A program made the translations under genes and the position numbers. A DNA stretch of 64,000 nucleotides from Luzula sylvatica (lineage: Eukaryota > Streptophyta > Magnoliopsida > Poales > Juncaceae). The DNA lies in assembly GCA_946800325.1 (NCBI GenBank), contig OX326957.1:50583298-50647297 (forward strand), written 5' to 3'. Of this stretch, positions 12,836-25,160 are shown one piece after another. Under the pieces are notes generated by a model. The model was not told where the DNA came from, made no database searches, and worked only from the letters and a program-made list of their open reading frames with translations. Each line of letters begins with the position of its first letter. Position 1 is the first letter of the stretch.

Positions 12836-14749
12836 GATATTTTTCCTTTTTGATATTTTCATTCTTGTTTTTTTTTCCTTTCCTTAACGACTAAGGCTTT
12901 GTTTGGTTCGGAGATAAAGAAAGGAAATGGAAGAAAAGAAAAGGAAATAAAAATATCAAGGTTAAAATTATTATCTTATCCATGTTTTATTTGGAGAAAA
13001 ATAGAAGAAAGGGTCAATCGAGAGTCTCGATTCGAGACAATAAAATTATATATATTATATTTCTTTCATCTTATTTTTTATTTGTAAAGTAGTTTATACA
13101 AATACATGAAATTGATCTTTAAAAATTATGATAACGTAAACTTCTAATATACAATATATCTTAACGATCATTTTTTTTTAAATATAATAGGTTTGAAACT
13201 ATTTTTTTTTTAAATATATGTTTTCATTATTTTCATTTCATACTATACTTGGATATGTCTATTTTTCTTTTCCTTGCCCTTTTCTACCTCAAATCAAGCA
13301 TAAGAATACGAGTAGCGTTATTTATAGAACTCATATTTATGCATATAGAGCAACCACCGATATTTTTACAAAAAATCTTCAAAATATCCTTTTTAGTTAT
13401 GAAATGCATTAGAAAAATGATCATCCATAATATATTTTCAGATATATTAAACTGTCAAAATTAGAAACTAATTTTCATGAAAATAAATAAAATTTCTCTC
13501 TCTCCCTCTCTCTTTCAAAAGAAATGCAATAATCTTGTTAAATTGAAAATGAAATAACATGTTAAAAAAATATTTCATGCCAGTCACACAAACTAAATTT
13601 GAAAGTAACCATATGACACACTATATGACACACTAAAAGAAAGTGTATTCAAATTAAATTCCATAATGAAATGAAAATAACAATTTAAAGCAATAATAGT
13701 ACTTAATAAAATGAAAATAACAATTTTAAAGCAATAATAATACTTTAATCCAACAATATAATACTTAAAATCCCAACACAAATATTCAATCATACAAAAT
13801 AAAATATTTGTTCAACAATCTATTAAATTCATCTAAATTAGTTCGAGATAAAAAAAAATTGGAACAATTATGATCCTTAAATATTTCTATTTGCATTTTC
13901 AATGTCCAATACAAAAAATGGGTCATGAAATATAATTTATTGGAATGAAACAAATACAAAAAATTTATTGTCATAATACAAAAAATTTAACTCGTGAATA
14001 ATATTCGAGTCACAATACAAAAAATATAAAAAATAATAGAAAGACTTGTGCAAGAAATATAATTCCTTAGTCAAGTGACGGATCCTGACGGTTCTTTTTA
14101 AGGGTGAGGGGGACAAATAAAAAAAATCTACAGAATTACACATGATAATAATTATTTTTTGCGAGAGGAAGGCAAATAGTAAAATTTATATTGTTATACG
14201 AATAAAATAAGCTAAATCACTCGTTATATATATTTTTCGGTGACAATCTTTGTCCCGGTCCCTTCTAAGATCCGCTCGTGTTCTTGGTAAAGAATCAAGA
14301 TGTAGTAAATCTAAACATGGAATGAGAAGAGAAAAAATGAATTTTTTAATTCTTTCATTAATATTAATTTTAATTTTGATATGTTGAATTACGAAAGGTA
14401 TAAAAAATATATTGATAGATAATTATTTACTAAATGCATCTAATATTTTAAAAAATAATAGTTTGAGAATGAGTAAAAATATAAATAAATAAGAAAAAAG
14501 TACATTTTTGCCCCCCAAACTTGTCCGAAATGTCCACTTTGCCTCCCTACTAAAAGTTGCATCTTTTTACCTTCCGAACATTTAAACTTTGTGCACATTG
14601 CCCCCTCCGTCAATTTTCTGTTAAAAACTCAGTTAAGTGATGATATGACTAGATACGTGGCAAGATGACATGGCATATAACCCAAATCCGACCCGCTAAA
14701 CCCGAACCCTTCTCCTCTCTCTCAAAACCCCAAACCCAACCCGAACCGA

Positions 14750-14750
14750 A

Positions 14751-14824
<74 letters not shown>

Positions 14825-14913
14825 TCTCTCTCTGTCTCTCTCGCCCCTTCTCTCGGTCTCTCTCTTGCCCCTGCTCTCTCTGTCTCTCTCTCGCCATCTC
14901 TCTCTCTCTCGCC

Positions 14914-14960
<47 letters not shown>

Positions 14961-15055
14961 CTTCTCTCTCGCCCCTCTCTCGCCAGCTCTCTCTCTCGCC
15001 CCTTCTCTCTCGCCCCTCTCTCGCCAGCTCTCTCTCTTGCCCCTTCTCTCTCGCG
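14750..15055. repeat. CT-rich microsatellite in the left Pack-MULE arm
   Basis: Long uninterrupted CT runs alternate with short blocks such as CGCCCCTTCTCTCTC and CGCCAGCTC. The inverted counterpart, GA runs with GGGGCGAGAG blocks, fills 15440-15700. Long open frames across it encode only Ser/Leu or Arg/Glu repeats and are not genes. Confidence 0.9.
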
Positions 15056-15089
15056 CACACAACCAAAATTACTAGATAGAAGGTCGTCA

Positions 15090-15435
15090 ATGGAGTTGGA
15101 AACCAAAGCAAGAGAACAAGATGCCATGACGGGAGCTGGCAATCAGCCGTATGTATCCGAGCTTCTTTCCTTCTCCATTGAGCGACTCCATAAGGTTAGA
15201 TCTCTCTGTCTCTCTCCGAATCATCTTTTCTGGCTTAACATTGCAATCGATCTCAAATTAGGTCGTTGATTTGAAAATTTCAGGAGGCAGAGTTGCTTAA
15301 AGTGGAGGCGGAGAGAGTGAGCAGGCAAATGCAAGAGGTAGCAGTAAAGAATTACGTCGCCTTTATTTCTGCAGCCGAGGCAATTTCTTTCGTCAGAGGC
15401 CAGCTTGAAGATTTCGATAAACATCTCGATCTCTT
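15090..15435 (+). pseudogene. Captured COG8 fragment (exons 1-2)
   Basis: Exon 1 (15090-15194) encodes MELETK... and then QPYVSELLSFSIERLHK. After a GT-AG intron, exon 2 (from 15284) encodes EAELLKVEAERVSRQMQEVA, then KNYVAFISAAEAI, and on to DKHLD near 15430, where it runs into GA repeat. This is the N-terminal segment of conserved oligomeric Golgi complex subunit 8, which tethers retrograde vesicles in the Golgi. The start codon, splice sites and frame are intact, but more than three quarters of the protein is missing and the frame continues into low-complexity Arg/Glu sequence. A transcript could exist; a working COG subunit could not. Confidence 0.85.
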
Positions 15436-15439
15436 TAGA

Positions 15440-15482
15440 CAGAGAGAGAAGGGGCGAGAGAGAGAGAGAGAAGGGGCGAGAG

Positions 15483-15514
<32 letters not shown>

Positions 15515-15541
15515 CTGGCGAGAGAGACAGAGAGAGAAGGG

Positions 15542-15604
<63 letters not shown>

Positions 15605-15629
15605 GGCGAGAGAGACCGAGAGAGAAGGG

Positions 15630-15674
<45 letters not shown>

Positions 15675-15675
15675 G
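15440..15675. repeat. GA microsatellite in the right Pack-MULE arm
   Basis: GA runs are interrupted by GGGGCGAGAG and GAGCTGGCGAGAG blocks. They mirror the CT tract of the other arm, so transcripts across the element could fold back on themselves. Confidence 0.9.
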
Positions 15676-16160
15676 TCTAGAGCGAGAGGAGAGAGGGAGA
15701 GAAGAGAGAGGAGCCAGAGAGCGGGTTGGGTTTGGGGTTTTGAGAGAGAAGGGTTCGGGTCGGATTTGGATTTAGCGGGCCGGGTTTGGATTATATGTCA
15801 GGTCATCTTGCCACGTATCTAGCAACATCATCACTTAACTGAGTTTTTAACATAAAATTGACGGAGGGGGCAATGTGCACAAAGTTTGAATGTTCGGGAG
15901 GTAAAAAGGTGCAATTTTTAGTAGGTGGGGCAAAATGAATATTTCTGACAAATTTGGAGGACAAAAGTGTAATTTTTTTCAATAAATAATCGACACAGAA
16001 AATATATGCCCTCCTTACCCTCACCTCCTCCGCCCCCAAAAGGCCCAAACCAAGCAAAAGAAAAGGCCATTTGAGCCTATATCCATTCGAGAGAGCACGA
16101 ATAAATCCGTGAAGACTCCCGGCGGAGACGACGAAGAGAGAGTTTGTGCGTGGAGGAGGA

Positions 16161-19100
16161 ATGAAGGGACGGTGCTCCTACCAGCCGGCGACGGACGAGT
16201 GGATCGACGGCTCATGGATTGTAGATTGCTCCTGCGGAGTGACATTCGACGATGGGGAGGAGATGGTGGAGTGCAATTTGTGTGGCATTTGGGAGCACAC
16301 ACGCTGTGCGCGCTTCACCAAGGGGGACTCCAATATCTTCACCTGTCATAATTGTAAACCTGCTCCGCCGGTTGCTTCCGGCACGGGCACTCGACGTATT
16401 CCTTCCGCCGATCCAATTCCTTCCGATAATGAGAATGAAGAGGCGGAGGTTGCACAGCTATTGGTCGAATTGCCGTCGAAGACTGCTCCTTCCTTGCTTC
16501 CTCCTATCCGTAGATGGGTTCAGCTTCCATTGCAAGATAAAGTTCACGTTCAAGGTGTCCCTGGTGGAGATCCGTCACTATTTCAGGTAAGAATCGCTGA
16601 TCTATTCTCATTTTTTGATCGATTTCGAGGAATTGGTGATGATTTATACTCTTAATCGCACAGGGTAATCTCTCCTCCGTCTTCAATACGAATCTCTGGC
16701 GCTGCACAGGCTATGTACCGAAGAAATTCAACTTTGAATACCTAGAATTCCCGTGTTGGAAAGAGGGGAACAATGAAGAAGGAGGTGGGGAAGGGCGAGA
16801 GGGACTTTCGAAAGCGAGTCAAGGAGCCGATGCTCTCTTTGCTCTCTCTAAACAAGCTGAGGTCGCAGCTGTTTCCTTTCCTCAAAACTCAGTTAGAAAA
16901 ATCTTCAAGCTCGGAGATACCATTGATAGAGCTAACAAGAAAAAGGAGAAGCATAAAGCTCGAGATTCTTCTTCAGGGGATTGCTCTACCAAGAAGAAGA
17001 AGAAGAAACACAAAGATACACATGGAGGAGAGAGAAAGGATAAAGATAAGAAACCTTCTTCCTCTTCCGCAGATCCCGAGAAGAAAGGCGAGTCTCTCCC
17101 TCTCCCTCTCTTTCTCTCTCTAATTTTTTTGTCTTATTGCGTTATTTATACATAACAGGGCCTGTGCAAGTGGAGGATTCGGTTATTCCTGAGGGGAAAA
17201 GTGAGACCCAAATAGATGAAACTTTGGTTGAACCCAATTTGAGCGATCATGATGTGGGAGAAAGCTTTGGAGATACAAGAGAAGATATGGAAATCGACAA
17301 AGTTCCAAAGATTTTGGACGATAATATACTCCCTGATATAGTCGAGAAAATCGAAACCAATCAATCTAATGAATTTCAGGTATTTATTCCTTTCTAATTT
17401 TGTTCCTTCTTATTTGCTTTGAATTTGACATTTTATTAATATCTTAGGAGAAAATGAAGGATGAATCCAATCAAGATATTATCATACCTATAAAAATAAT
17501 TAATAGCTCGAAAGACTTAGAACGAAACTCTGACATAGATAAAGTAGTAATTAAACCAGAAGAATCGAAGCTCAAAGATACTAATCTCCAAAGCACCATG
17601 AGTCAGCATGATGTCAGCAAAACCGAAGCAGCCTTTGAACCAGCGACTGAAGAATCTAACACAAGTGGCGCACCGAAAGCTTCTTCTGTAACACCTTCGG
17701 TCCACCGTGGACCAGGTCCATCCACAGAACAATCTAAAGAACGGAGCTTGAAGAATCCTATAATATACCATGCAAAAGCCCAAGCAAGCAAAGTTTCTTC
17801 TTCTTCGAACACTCTTTTGAAGCATAATAAACCCGTTGAGACAAAACCCACTGCCACGTGTCATGCTGTGGACGAGTCCACATCATCGAGTTCTAAAAAT
17901 AAGTTACCCCCTTCAGATACTCCTGAAGCTCCTGCTAAGTTAAGCGACGAACAGGTATGTAATCATTAGGTAATTAAATTTAATGGAAATTTGCAAAAAG
18001 GTCCCTGCTTTATCGAACTACTTTTTTTTTGCTTGCCAGCTGGCGCTGCTATTACATCAGCAACTGAACAGTTCTCCTAGGGTTCCGAGAGTGCCGAGAT
18101 TGCGCCACGCGCCAGGTGTACAGACCCTAAACCCTAAACGCCCTTCTTCTTCTCTTACTAGAGACCATGCTTCGGTACGTCCTTTTAATTTTTATATTTC
18201 GTTATTGTGGTATTGTAGTTTTAACCCAGGGTTTTATTTATTGAGTGTTAAACTGAGTTATGAATTGTTTTATATTATAGGGGGTTAAGAAGAAGTATAA
18301 AGAAGATGTGACGAGAGAGAGTTCTAAATCGACGGGCCAATCAAATTCTGCCAGCAAGGATTCTACTACCAGTAGTAATCCTCCTGTTGAACCTAGTGAC
18401 TGTACTAGTCAGAAATACCCCTCTCTGCCAGGTCAGCAAGTTCAAAATGAAATATAAACATTTATTCGGTTTTTTATTAATATTTAATACATATATATTT
18501 TTTGTTTTGGCAGGATTGATTGATGAGATACTAAATGGAAATTCAGATGTTACTTACGAGGAGATTTGCCGCAATGTTTCTCTGGTATAATTCGGGTTAA
18601 TTTTAGCAAAACGATTTGTAATTTCAAATTGTATGATTTTACATTTTTACCCTCTATTTTTTGGCAGCACTGGAGGAACTTGAGAAAACCAAATGGAGAA
18701 CGGTACGCTTATTCTAGCCCTAATCATGCGGTTCATGATATTTTGCGGGGCAGGAAAGAATGGGCTCATCTCCTCGATCAAGCCCCTAAGGTAATTAAAT
18801 AAATCAATTAATTAATAATTATTTAAGTGAATTTTTGTGATTATTATGATATTTAATGTTGGGAATTATTACATAGGCTTATTTGAGCAAGAAGAGGAAG
18901 AACGCAATTACAGAAGAGAAGAATATGATGAAGAAGAGCGAGGAGGAATCAGAAGAAGACAAAACAGAGGATTTCCCAAAGGGGAAAAGAAAAGCGAGGA
19001 AAAGAAGAAAATTGGAATTGAGAGGACAGAGTTTAAGAGATGCGACGAAGAGGAAAAATTCTGGATCTGAGAATTCATCTGGACCGTCGGATTCGAGTAG

Positions 19101-19197
19101 CGATGATGATGAGGATGAGGTGGGGAAGGATGATGACATCCTCTCCAGTGATGATGACTCCGGTGCTCAGACTGCTGGGTCCAGTTCGTCAGACTGA
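16161..19197 (+). CDS. PHD-finger nuclear protein
   Basis: Nine exons (16161-16586, 16664-17087, 17159-17379, 17448-17954, 18040-18174, 18281-18431, 18514-18584, 18668-18790, 18877-19197) join in frame to 792 codons. A C4HC3 PHD finger occupies residues 23-65: Cys23, 25, 38, 41, His46, Cys49, 62, 65. It is followed by conserved VAQLLVELPSK, VHVQGVPGGDPSLF, LWRCTGYVPKKFNF and, later, LALLLHQQLNSSPRVPRVPR blocks. A conserved segment near residues 650-690 (HWRNLRKPNGERYAYSS) precedes a basic, then acidic Ser/Asp-rich tail, which suggests nuclear location. Plant proteins of this layout read histone tails through the PHD finger. I recognise the family but not a specific named gene. ATG 16161 was chosen because MKGR is the family start. 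The intron after exon 2 needs a GC donor (GCGAGT at 17088) to keep the frame. Confidence 0.85.
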
Positions 19198-20887
19198 CTG
19201 ACTGAACATGAGACCAGATAGTAACTAGGGTTTGCTTGTGATGTACAGTAACTAGTTATGACGTAGTGTTTACAGTAACTAGTTATTTTATGAAGTAGTG
19301 TTTGTTTATCTAGCTTGGTTTATAATGTAATTTTCTCGCTATGGTAGTTTTGAATGTTGTAAGAAGTGGAATGTGAATTCCCGTTTGTGGACAACTGGAA
19401 CTTGAATTCCGGTTATTTGATAAATTTGAGATCAAATATGTGCAGTTTTGAGTCTAACTCTTTAATATTAAATATAAGGAAAACTATATATACTAACTTG
19501 AGCACACAATACCAAAGTAATAAAATCGAAATTGAGCACACAATGCAATTCGTGCATGTTTTTTTCAAGCGTAGATTTTTCAACTACAATATACATTTTG
19601 GAAGCAAAGTGATTTTTTGGTAATAGTTTCTAAAATATATTTTTATTTGTGCAAACTGCAATGTACTTTCTTATATCTATGATATATAATTTTGAAATAC
19701 TATAAATATTTAGTTTATATTTTTTTAAATATATTTGTTTAGATACTGCGACATTTCCAATAGGAACCAATAAAAGTAGCACTGCTTGCTATATGCGAGA
19801 ATGCATGAGGTCGTCTTATTCTCATTCTCACAAATGACTTCAGATGCGTGAATACATTTTAAATGTATCATATACTATATATTGCATGGATACGGATACG
19901 GGTATCTTATCAGATACAATATGGATATGACGATACGATAATTTTTAATAAAACATAGGATACGACTAACTATAGTATCGCAAGTTCTTGTAGGAAGTAC
20001 TATATACATTTTTAAAAAAGATATATTTGTAATGGAGAAAACCCAAACTTTAGTTCCAAACCCACCTTCCTCTTTCTCCTCTCGACTCGGCCTTTTTTCT
20101 CGCTGGAAGCACGACTAAGGCGGCATCACACTCCCTCCTCTTTCGACTACGCTACGAGGACAATAGACCTCTCTGCTCCTCACTCAACGATGCGCCACTT
20201 GTTGAACCTCAACCGTCCATTCTCACGCTCGACCTACTTCAGATTGCCATTCACCGATTCTCAGGTCGATTTTTCTCGCATCTTACTATTATGTACCTCG
20301 AACATTTTAGAAGTTTATGTTTTCTTTTAAACCCTTCTGTTTGGACCCTTATTTTGTTTCGAGTACTGTTTATATTAGTTTCGGAATAAAGATCAATGAA
20401 TGAATTTGAAGTGATGCAATAATAAACCAAATGTACTATCTTATGGCAAACAGAATAATTGATTCAAATTGAAACAAAATCAAAAGTATTCAAGGCATGT
20501 TAATGTGAGATTGATATGTGATTTTGTAAACTTTATTTTGTCATAAATGAGAAATCTAGAGAAAATTCAAATAGAGAAGGATTTGTGGGGGAATTAAATA
20601 AAAATTAAACCATCAAGTCTTTTTTATTCTGATTTTTTGTAAATTACTTAACAGATGAAGGAGACTAATTGAATAAAATTAGAGGGGGTTAATTGTTTGA
20701 CATGACAATAAAAAGATTATTCTTTATTGCCATCAGTTAACTACAATCATCGCTTAACGGATGAGGGAGGTAATCGAATGAAATTGACAGCTCGGAGGTG
20801 GGTTGAACACAATTAAAATTTAGGAGTACATTGAACATTTGACAATAATTTATGTGATAAAAATGAATTTTTTTCTTCTTTTAAAAC
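19198..20887. other. Gene-free stretch with duplicated fragments
   Basis: The first ~170 bases are probably the 3' UTR of the PHD gene and hold repeats of ACAGTAACTAGTTAT. The segment 19446-19545 (TTTAATATTAAATATAAGG and onwards) is a diverged copy of 22996-23100 in the CTL 3' flank. A short exon-like frame, MRHLLNLNRPFSRSTYF followed by RLPFTDSQ and a possible GT donor, lies at 20190-20264 and may be the first exon of a lost mitochondrial protein gene. Nothing else was recognised. Confidence 0.5.
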
Positions 20888-20995
20888 AGATCAAGGTATT
20901 TTTATTTTATTTTATAAACATCGGATGAATATTATTAAATATGTTTGTTGTGCGTTTTTGTTTGCAGATACAAGCCCCAAAGTAGGAAGTAAAAG
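20888..20995 (+). pseudogene. RH28-like helicase 3'-end remnant, copy A
   Basis: The segment carries the last intron and last exon start seen in copies B and C: AGATCAAGGTATTTT, GATGAATATTATTAAATATG, TTTGTTTGCAGATACAAG. No helicase coding sequence remains upstream. Its value is as an uninterrupted reference for the LINE insertion in copy C. Confidence 0.6.
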
Positions 20996-21019
20996 GAATA
21001 GGTGTATTTATAAAAATGA

Positions 21020-21125
21020 ATAAATGAAAAATGCTCGTTTGTCCTTTATTAATTGATATCAATGAAACTTGAACTAATAACCTTTTAAATGTATGATTTT
21101 TTGTATCACACTCAACCAAATGGAC
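21020..21125 (-). mobile_element. SINE-like (tRNA-derived) relic
   Basis: On the minus strand, TTTGGTTGAGTGTGATAC followed by TTAGTTCAAGTTTCATTG resembles the A and B boxes of a tRNA-derived SINE. A related, more decayed copy lies at 22400-22530. Confidence 0.35.
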
Positions 21126-21361
21126 TATTTGAATAGCTGTATTTGTTATGTTTATTTATAATTTGTTTAGACAATGAAACGTGATTGGTGTTTATTTTGT
21201 TTAAATGCAAACTCGTTTGATTTTTGTCATTAACCATTTTTATTTATTTGGTTTATTTAAAAGTAACTATGTTTATTTGATATTAATGTAGAACCGAAAT
21301 TTTGGGAAGGAAGGGAAATGAAATTTTGGATCAATTCCACAAACCGTTGATGAGCAGTAAT

Positions 21362-21860
21362 TAGGGGTGTAAACGCTTTGAATCCTATTCGGATAGTGGT
21401 CATACCATATCCTTATTAATATTTTTTCGGATACATATACGGTTCGGATATTAAACGGATACATATATGGTTTGGATATTGTCGGATACGATTTTTTCAA
21501 ATATTAAAACGAATATTATTATATCATAACATATTATAATTTTTAATTATATATATACATAATTTACGACATAAATAATCTAAATTATTATACCTACACG
21601 TAATTTTATGATTGCGATTTAAAATCATTCCGAAATCATTAATTGTCTATGTTTTTTCTAACTAATATGAAATAATACACATAAAAAAAATATATAATGT
21701 CCCGATTCGGATTCGGATAATACCCGGATTTGAATTCGGATCTGAAACTAAATTCGAATATCTAGTCCAAATACGAATAAAAATACATGGATCTAGATCC
21801 GTATACGGATATTTGTTTAGAATACGGTTTGGTTCGGATAATATCCGCATTACATTCCTA
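21362..21860. mobile_element. hAT-type MITE built of GGTTCGGAT-like repeats
   Basis: It starts TAGGGGTGTAAACG and ends ACATTCCTA. The flanking octamers GCAGTAAT (21354-21361) and GCGGTAAT (from 21861) differ at one base, so an 8-bp hAT duplication is likely. Copy B of the surrounding duplication lacks the element (GAGGTAATGC at about 26986). The interior is made of repeated CGGATA and GGTTCGGAT words in both orientations. It is a sister of 54070-54696. Confidence 0.7.
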
Positions 21861-23208
21861 GCGGTAATGCAACTATTTTGATACAACTGTTTGATGTATG
21901 TTTGCATAGGCATTGTGTGAACAAAAAAGATGTGAACTTTTCAAGCACAAATAGTGTGATACTAGAACAAAGAAAACGTGAAGTTTGCGAACATAACATA
22001 AATAATGTGATACGAGGATGTATTGCATGAATTATGAAATTGAAGAGCCGTCAACGATTTGTCGTTTCATCAAAGCGCTATCGAGAAACACGATCCCGAT
22101 GTGGAATAAAAGTTTTCGATGAATGCATATAGGATATTTGAGAAAATCAAAACCAAACAAATAGATAGATTCAATCTTATCTCTTTGACTCAATTCATTC
22201 GAATTTTTGCCGCACAGTCTCTGTATAAATCAACCCTTTAACAAAACATGTTGGCATAAATCCTCTATTTCAAAAGTTACTAGACATGCATGACCCTTGC
22301 TCGATTTGTATCGATGAGTAATTGAGTATAGAGATGGTGAGACCGTGCAAATTTTTCCTTGTAAACATGGTTAATTACCTCATTTTATTTTTGTATATGA
22401 TTAGTTTTGATAATAAATAAAAAATTGGCATATGTCCTCCATTCATTGATATCAAAATGAATTAAAAATCAATATTTTTTTCACGAAATATGATTTTTTT
22501 TTTAATCTCACGCTCAATTAGTTGGGTTATGAGTCATTGAATTGTTAAGTGTGATTACTGAAAAAAGTATTTGTTCATGTGGTTTTTATTTTGGTTGCAG
22601 AATTTTATGTCGAGCGTGTGGACTCATAGTGGACCAACTGGGTTGTCGAGTGTGTAAACGTGAGTTAGCCATTTCATGTCGAGTGTGTGGACTTATGGTT
22701 GACCAAGTGAAATACAACTTGACAGTTGGGCAGACGTGAATTAACCAAACGTCTGAATAATTAAGAGAAATTGATCATTCAATGCTCTTAAAAAAAGAGG
22801 CATTTTAAATTTATAATCAAATGCTCGATTTCTTCATTGGGAGCATAGAGACTTACAAAGATGAGCTTTTTGCTTAGACGTTGCAAAGTATATATATGTG
22901 TGGAGTTAATATATTAAGGGCTTGGAATAATTTCTCATTTGTTTGCCTTGTTTTGCTTTGAATTTTTGTTTTTACTTCATGAAGTAATTAATTTATAGTT
23001 TTAACTCTTAAATATTAAATATAAGGAAAACTACATATACCAACTTAAAAACACAATACACAATAATCTCAAAGTAACAAAATCAAAATTGTAAATAAAA
23101 TTATTCAGTACCAAACTTTATTTTATTCTTGCAGAATACGTGAAAACACCCGTAAAAATCCATGTATTATTTACACACAAAACTCAGTTATGAAAATCAT
23201 AATAGTTT
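21861..23208. repeat. RH28-CTL intergenic flank, copy A
   Basis: This is the most complete copy of the DNA that separates the helicase end from the CTL gene. Blocks such as GAACAAAAAAGATGTGAA, TGCATGAATTATGAAATTG, ATGTCGAGTGTGTGGAC and TTAATATATTAAGGGCTTGG recur in copy B (26997-28053 and 29164-29390). The first two, or close variants, also recur in copy C (34042-34470). It keeps the uninterrupted site of the copy-B LINE at 22756-22769. No gene lies within it. Confidence 0.8.
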
Positions 23209-25160
23209 TTAAACAATAGAAGATCTATGATTCCAATTTTGAGCAAGCTGTGCATAAGCAGCATGAACATGATCTTTCGTCGTGTCTCCTCTGTCCCTAT
23301 CAATTGCGTAGCACAAATAAACAGCATCGATCACACTATCTAATACGTGAATAAAATACCCCAATAATATCATCATAACAAGCCATGTAATACCCGTGAT
23401 AAAATATAACTCGGTACCAATTGTACTTATACCCCTTAATATTGCATAAACCTGTTCCAAAAACAAAATCAACGTAAATATAAATAAATAATATCTGCAC
23501 AATAATTGACTAAAGAGAAGGGGATTTACATATTTTCCCTTCCAAAATCTCAAAATATCGCATTTATCCTTTCAAATATATAAATATCATATTTACCCTT
23601 TGAAAATATCCAAATTGCTAGCTAAATGTTAAATATTTCAAGTTTAGAAGGGTAAATACGATATTTTAATTTTACAAGGGTAAATATGATTTTTTTATTT
23701 TTATTTTAGAAGGGTAATTATGTAAATCCCCCCAAAGTAAAATACTTACTGCAATCGAGTACAAAGAAGAGAGAATGAATATGATCCCAAATAACAACCG
23801 AGTAGAAACGGTCTCGACAAAAACCGCAGAAAGAAGATTTCTTTTGAGCAATTCATAAGTCATTTTCGCAGAAGAACAATATGATTCGCCCGTAATTGCA
23901 GCAAAATTAATCGTGAATTTGTTGACAAAGTCAACGCTCGATAAAAGACACTCCGCGCAACATTTCAGAATTAAGTTTACGCATCCTCGAAGATGGTTTT
24001 GTTTTTTTGCGGTTTCTAGAATTGCACGGATGAATCTAATTGCACCGGTTATCATTCCAGAGAAACAAATCGTACCGAACGAAGAACCAAACGCATTTCT
24101 TTAAACATAAGGAGAAAAATATTAACATTGAGCGACCAGACTTGAGTTATAACATATAGAATTTACAAATAGAATTTTACCTTAAAGATCGTCTCAAGCT
24201 CTTTTTGGGCCTGGGTCCATCGATGGCGAAGTACCATTGAGCGACTGTACCAGTTATAACATAAACTTGAGTTTCTAACATTGTACCTGCGGACCAGATT
24301 AACATTATCACCGCAAGAGCGAAATATGCGAAGACCCATTTATCTTCTTTCCAGACGCATTCATAGTGTGAATCGTCGTTTAAACTCGGTACGATTTTTC
24401 CATTCCAGGTGGCGAATACTAAGAAGATTACAATGGGTGCGAAATAGAGTAATGCGTAGATTACAGCGAGAATTGGGAGTATTAGGACGAGAGCTATGTT
24501 CTCGGCCAGAGCGGAGGAAGAAACTTGAATGATCTGAATTGTTAATTCGACTCGATGCCAATTTGCGATAATGATCCAAAGAACGAGTCCGATTAGAAGA
24601 AATATGAAGATTAGGATGATTATGCGGTAGGATAAGGGGAGAGAGCTTTGACATGATGCACCTATGGTGCATACTGTGAACCAGTATGCGTTGAAGAAGG
24701 ATGGAGTGAGGATGAAGAAAGGGATTGAAATGTAGACAACCTGTTTGGCGTAATGCTTGAGGAAGAAAAGAAGAGAGAAAGAGATTACGGGCAAGAAGAG
24801 AAGAGAGATAATGATGGTAGGAATGAGGTAATTCAAAAAAGAGTGAGAAGTGAGGTCGTAAGAAGTGGCGGAGAGACTGGCAGAGAGAACACAAGAGGAG
24901 AGAGATGAGTCGTAAGTGAAATCGGAGATTTGGGACTTGTGAAGATTTCGTTTGGCGAGGGAGAAGAAGCCGAGGGCGAACGTGGAGAGGGAGAGGAGGA
25001 CGAAGAGGATGAGAAATGGAAGGTCCCGGAGAGGACGAGGAGAGTGAGTGTAGGAAATGGGGATCGGGTAAGGTTCAGGGTCTGCAGAGGCGGAGGGGGC
25101 GAGAAGCGGTTGTTGGATCGCCGGCAAGATGGCCGGCTCCAAATCGCCGGCGCTCTCCAT
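23209..25160 (-). CDS. Choline transporter-like (CTL/PNS1-type) membrane protein
   Basis: Three exons (24181-25160, 23750-24098, 23209-23451) join in frame to 523 residues, a normal length for plant Choline_transpo (PF04515) proteins. A Pro-rich cytosolic N-terminus (about residues 1-45) is followed by about ten hydrophobic segments. The first covers roughly residues 48-70 (LPFLILFVLLSLSTFALGFF). Conserved C-terminal landmarks of the family are AQWYFAIDG, ICFSGMITGAIRFIRAI and, near the end, DSVIDAVYLCYAIDRD. The family lies in plasma membrane or secretory membranes; choline transport is shown for some members only, so the substrate is an inference. The gene is intact, is convergent with the RH28 remnant A, and is the only complete member of a local multiplication. 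A fragment of its exon 3 and intron sits at 29400-29610. Confidence 0.9.

Larger units (their letters stand above)
14493..15980. mobile_element. Pack-MULE: Mutator-like element carrying COG8 exons
   Basis: The element is 1,488 bp. Its ends are inverted repeats of roughly 270 bases, alike at most positions: both sides carry, in inverted order, GTGCACATTGCCCCC, AAAAACTCAGTTAAGTGATG, GATACGTGGCAAGATGAC and CTCAAAACCCCAAACCCAAC. It is flanked by a perfect 9-bp direct duplication AATAAATAA (14484-14492 and 15981-15989), the Mutator signature. Inside the arms lie long CT and GA microsatellites. In the centre lie two spliceable exons of a COG8-like gene. No transposase is encoded. This is the textbook Pack-MULE structure. 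Confidence 0.9.

Noticed and set aside
14649..15775. Several long overlapping open frames of Arg/Glu or Ser/Leu repeats on both strands
   Set aside because: They are translations of CT/GA microsatellite in the Pack-MULE arms and have no gene-like composition.
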